From assembly GCA_002449635.1 (NCBI GenBank), contig DJXF01000028.1:1-7636 (forward strand): a stretch of 7,636 nucleotides of DNA, read 5' to 3'. Below, one piece after another: positions 6,100 through 7,636 of the stretch. Under the pieces are notes generated by a model that did no database searches, was not told the DNA's origin, and saw only the letters and a list, made by a program, of their open reading frames with translations. The DNA comes from Clostridiales bacterium UBA7011. GTDB lineage: Bacteria > Bacillota > Clostridia > Oscillospirales > Butyricicoccaceae. The position numbers and the translations under genes were made by a program. Position 1 is the stretch's first letter. Each line of letters begins with the position of its first letter.

Positions 6100-7636
6100 C
6101 TGTCCCGTCAAACCGTTTGCTCTTGCGCTGCATTTCCGCTTTTCGCAGCAGCGGGTCGGTTCCGGTCTGCCCGGGTATGTCACGCGAAGCCCTCTGCTCC
6201 GCAATAATCGCAAGATAATCCTCCATCGCGCGCTGCCGCCGGTCCGCCGGAATTTCCGTGCCGAGCGCCGAGACCAGAAGCTCGGTCTCCTCCGGCTGCA
6301 GGGTTACCTCCAGCGCCGGAACGGTGATGCTCCGTCCGCTGTCAAACAGGGCAATGGCGTGCTCATAAATTTTGCCCAGTACCGGCGAAGAAAAATCGGA
6401 TGGCTGCAATTTTTCCCGCATTTCCGGCAGCAAAGACGCATCTGTCAGCAGCAGTGACAGCAGGCCTTCCTCCGCGCGGGCGGAACGCACATTTTCAAAG
6501 CGGATTGCGCGCTCCCTCGGCTGCGCCGCCTGTACGGGCGTGCGCACCTGCCGGTGATACTGCCTGCGCTGCTGACGGCGCAGCCTTGTCTGTGCGTTTT
6601 TGACCTCCTGCTGAAAGGCGGCCAGTGTCACGCCGGCGAGCTTTGCCGTCGAGGCGGTATACACATCGCGCTCCACCTGATTGTCCAGCGCCGCAAGGAT
6701 GCCCGCCGCCTCGCGCAAAAATAAAATACGCTGATCGTCCTCTGTAAAGTCGTATTTCTCGCGCACGGATTCAATGCGGTAGCGCACGTCGTTGTCCGAC
6801 CGTTCAATCAGCTTGCGGAATGCCTCCGCGCCCTTTGCTTTGATGAACTCGTCCGGGTCCTTCGCGCCCGGAATGCGCAGAATGCGCACGCGCAGTCCCG
6901 CTTTTTTCAAAATATCAATGGCGCGCTGAGAGGCGGCCTGTCCCGCCGTATCCGCGTCATAGCAGATGATGACATTTTTTGTATAGCGCGCGAGCAGACG
7001 CGCCTGCTCGTCGGTCAGCGAGGTGCCGAGCGATGCCACCGCACTGTCAAATCCCGCCTGATGCAGCGCAATGACGTCCATATAGCCCTCTGCGAGCAGA
7101 AAATACTCACTTTTCGTCTTTTTGGCCGCATTCATCGCAAACAGATTGCGGCGTTTGTTGAAGACCAGTGTCTCCGGTGAGTTGAGATATTTCGGTTTGC
7201 TGTCGTCCATGACGCGCCCGCCGAAGCCGATGACATCGCCGCGGATGTCGATAATCGGAAACATGACGCGATTGCGGAACTTGTCGTAATACGTCCCTTT
7301 GGGACTGCGCACAATCAGACCGGCCGCCTCCAGCTCCTCCTTGCTGTACCCCTTTGCTGTCATTGCATCGAGCAGCGCATGAAAGGAGTCGGGCGCATAT
7401 CCGAGCCCGAAATTGTTGAGCGTGCGTTTTGCCAGTCTGCGTCCCCGGAAATACTGAAGCGCCTGCGCGCCCGCCGGCGCATACAGCTGTGCGTAAAAGA
7501 ACCGGGCCGCCTCTGTCAGCAGGGAAAGAATGCGCTCTCGCTGATGCGGCGCACGGCGCGATTCCCCCGTTTCCACCACGGTCATGTTGTACTGCTTGGC
7601 GAGAAACCGCACGGCGTCCTGAAATTCCAGACCCTC
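6092..7636 (-). CDS. dnaG: DNA primase DnaG (N-terminal zinc domain outside window)
   Basis: DnaG makes the short RNA primers for lagging-strand synthesis at the replication fork, together with the DnaB-type helicase. 514 codons are visible, and the reading frame enters from the right edge. Roughly the first 80-90 residues, including the CHC2 zinc-binding domain, are missing. The first visible residues, GLEFQDAVRFLA, match the end of that domain. The RNA-polymerase core follows, with RTLNNFGLGYAP (about 71-82) and IGFGGRVMDD (about 136-145). The TOPRIM fold has AEGYMDV (catalytic Glu183) and YDADTAG (Asp227 and Asp229, metal binding). A basic Arg/Gln-rich linker (about 350-375) leads to the C-terminal helicase-binding domain (about 385-514). 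An apparent GTG start at 7612 is internal coding sequence (the Val of DAVRF), not the true start. rpoD follows 81 bases downstream and the two are probably co-transcribed. Confidence 0.97.
   Translation of the reverse strand, partial: EGLEFQDAVRFLAKQYNMTVVETGESRRAPHQRERILSLLTEAARFFYAQLYAPAGAQALQYFRGRRLAKRTLNNFGLGYAPDSFHALLDAMTAKGYSKEELEAAGLIVRSPKGTYYDKFRNRVMFPIIDIRGDVIGFGGRVMDDSKPKYLNSPETLVFNKRRNLFAMNAAKKTKSEYFLLAEGYMDVIALHQAGFDSAVASLGTSLTDEQARLLARYTKNVIICYDADTAGQAASQRAIDILKKAGLRVRILRIPGAKDPDEFIKAKGAEAFRKLIERSDNDVRYRIESVREKYDFTEDDQRILFLREAAGILAALDNQVERDVYTASTAKLAGVTLAAFQQEVKNAQTRLRRQQRRQYHRQVRTPVQAAQPRERAIRFENVRSARAEEGLLSLLLTDASLLPEMREKLQPSDFSSPVLGKIYEHAIALFDSGRSITVPALEVTLQPEETELLVSALGTEIPADRRQRAMEDYLAIIAEQRASRDIPGQTGTDPLLRKAEMQRKSKRFDGTAD

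Noticed and set aside
4682..6457. Plus-strand open frame of 591 codons opposite rpoD and the end of dnaG
   Set aside because: It crosses two well-identified minus-strand genes and their gap and has no recognisable motif; an antisense artefact.
7610..7612. GTG as a start codon for dnaG
   Set aside because: The frame continues upstream to the window edge with sequence matching DnaG (GLEFQDA), so this is an internal Val codon and the gene is cut by the window.
1..7636. Mobile elements, CRISPR arrays, tRNA/rRNA genes, defence or biosynthetic systems
   Set aside because: No transposase, integrase, terminal repeats, regularly spaced repeats or RNA-gene sequence seen. Nearly all of the window is accounted for by six minus-strand genes of known families.

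Overview
All genes in this window lie on the minus strand, packed nearly end to end. Reading in the direction of transcription (right to left) they are: the C-terminal part of dnaG (DNA primase), rpoD (housekeeping sigma factor), a dCMP/cytidine deaminase-family gene, a rho-independent terminator, then a promoter with a palindromic operator, a marR-type regulator, and two ABC exporter half-transporter genes. The second exporter gene runs off the left edge.

The window looks like a chromosomal segment of a GC-rich, Gram-positive anaerobe of the Clostridia (an Oscillospiraceae/Butyricicoccaceae-like gut lineage is my guess, not proven). The reasons are the dnaG-rpoD pairing, the compact 406-residue RpoD with a short acidic linker instead of the long non-conserved region of enteric sigma70, strong AAGGAGG-type ribosome binding sites before nearly every gene, and a marR-ABC-ABC drug-efflux cassette of a type common in Firmicutes.

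The right half (about 4200-7636) is housekeeping: replication priming, sigma factor and pyrimidine deoxynucleotide supply. dnaG and rpoD are separated by 81 bases holding two small hairpins. rpoD and the deaminase gene are separated by 91 bases with at most a weak promoter. A clear terminator follows the deaminase gene.

The left half (1-4120) is a self-contained accessory-type operon. One strong promoter (TTGACT, 17-base spacer, TATACT with an extended TG) is covered at its -35 by an AGTTGAC-CAA-GTCAACT palindrome. The regulator overlaps the first exporter gene by 16 bases, and the two exporter genes overlap by 4 bases (ATGA), so all three are probably translated together. The first exporter subunit carries a degenerate ATP site (Asp for the catalytic Glu, Gln for the switch His), which marks the pair as a heterodimeric exporter of the TM287/288, BmrCD, LmrCD class. 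It also has a large insertion between its first two membrane helices.

There is no gene-free stretch above 300 bases; the longest, between the deaminase gene and marR, is 157 bases and is filled with terminator, promoter and operator. I see no RNA genes, CRISPR, insertion sequences or phage genes. I found no undescribed system; the points most worth a second look are the operator/promoter, the degenerate ATPase half with its insertion, and the gene order after rpoD.
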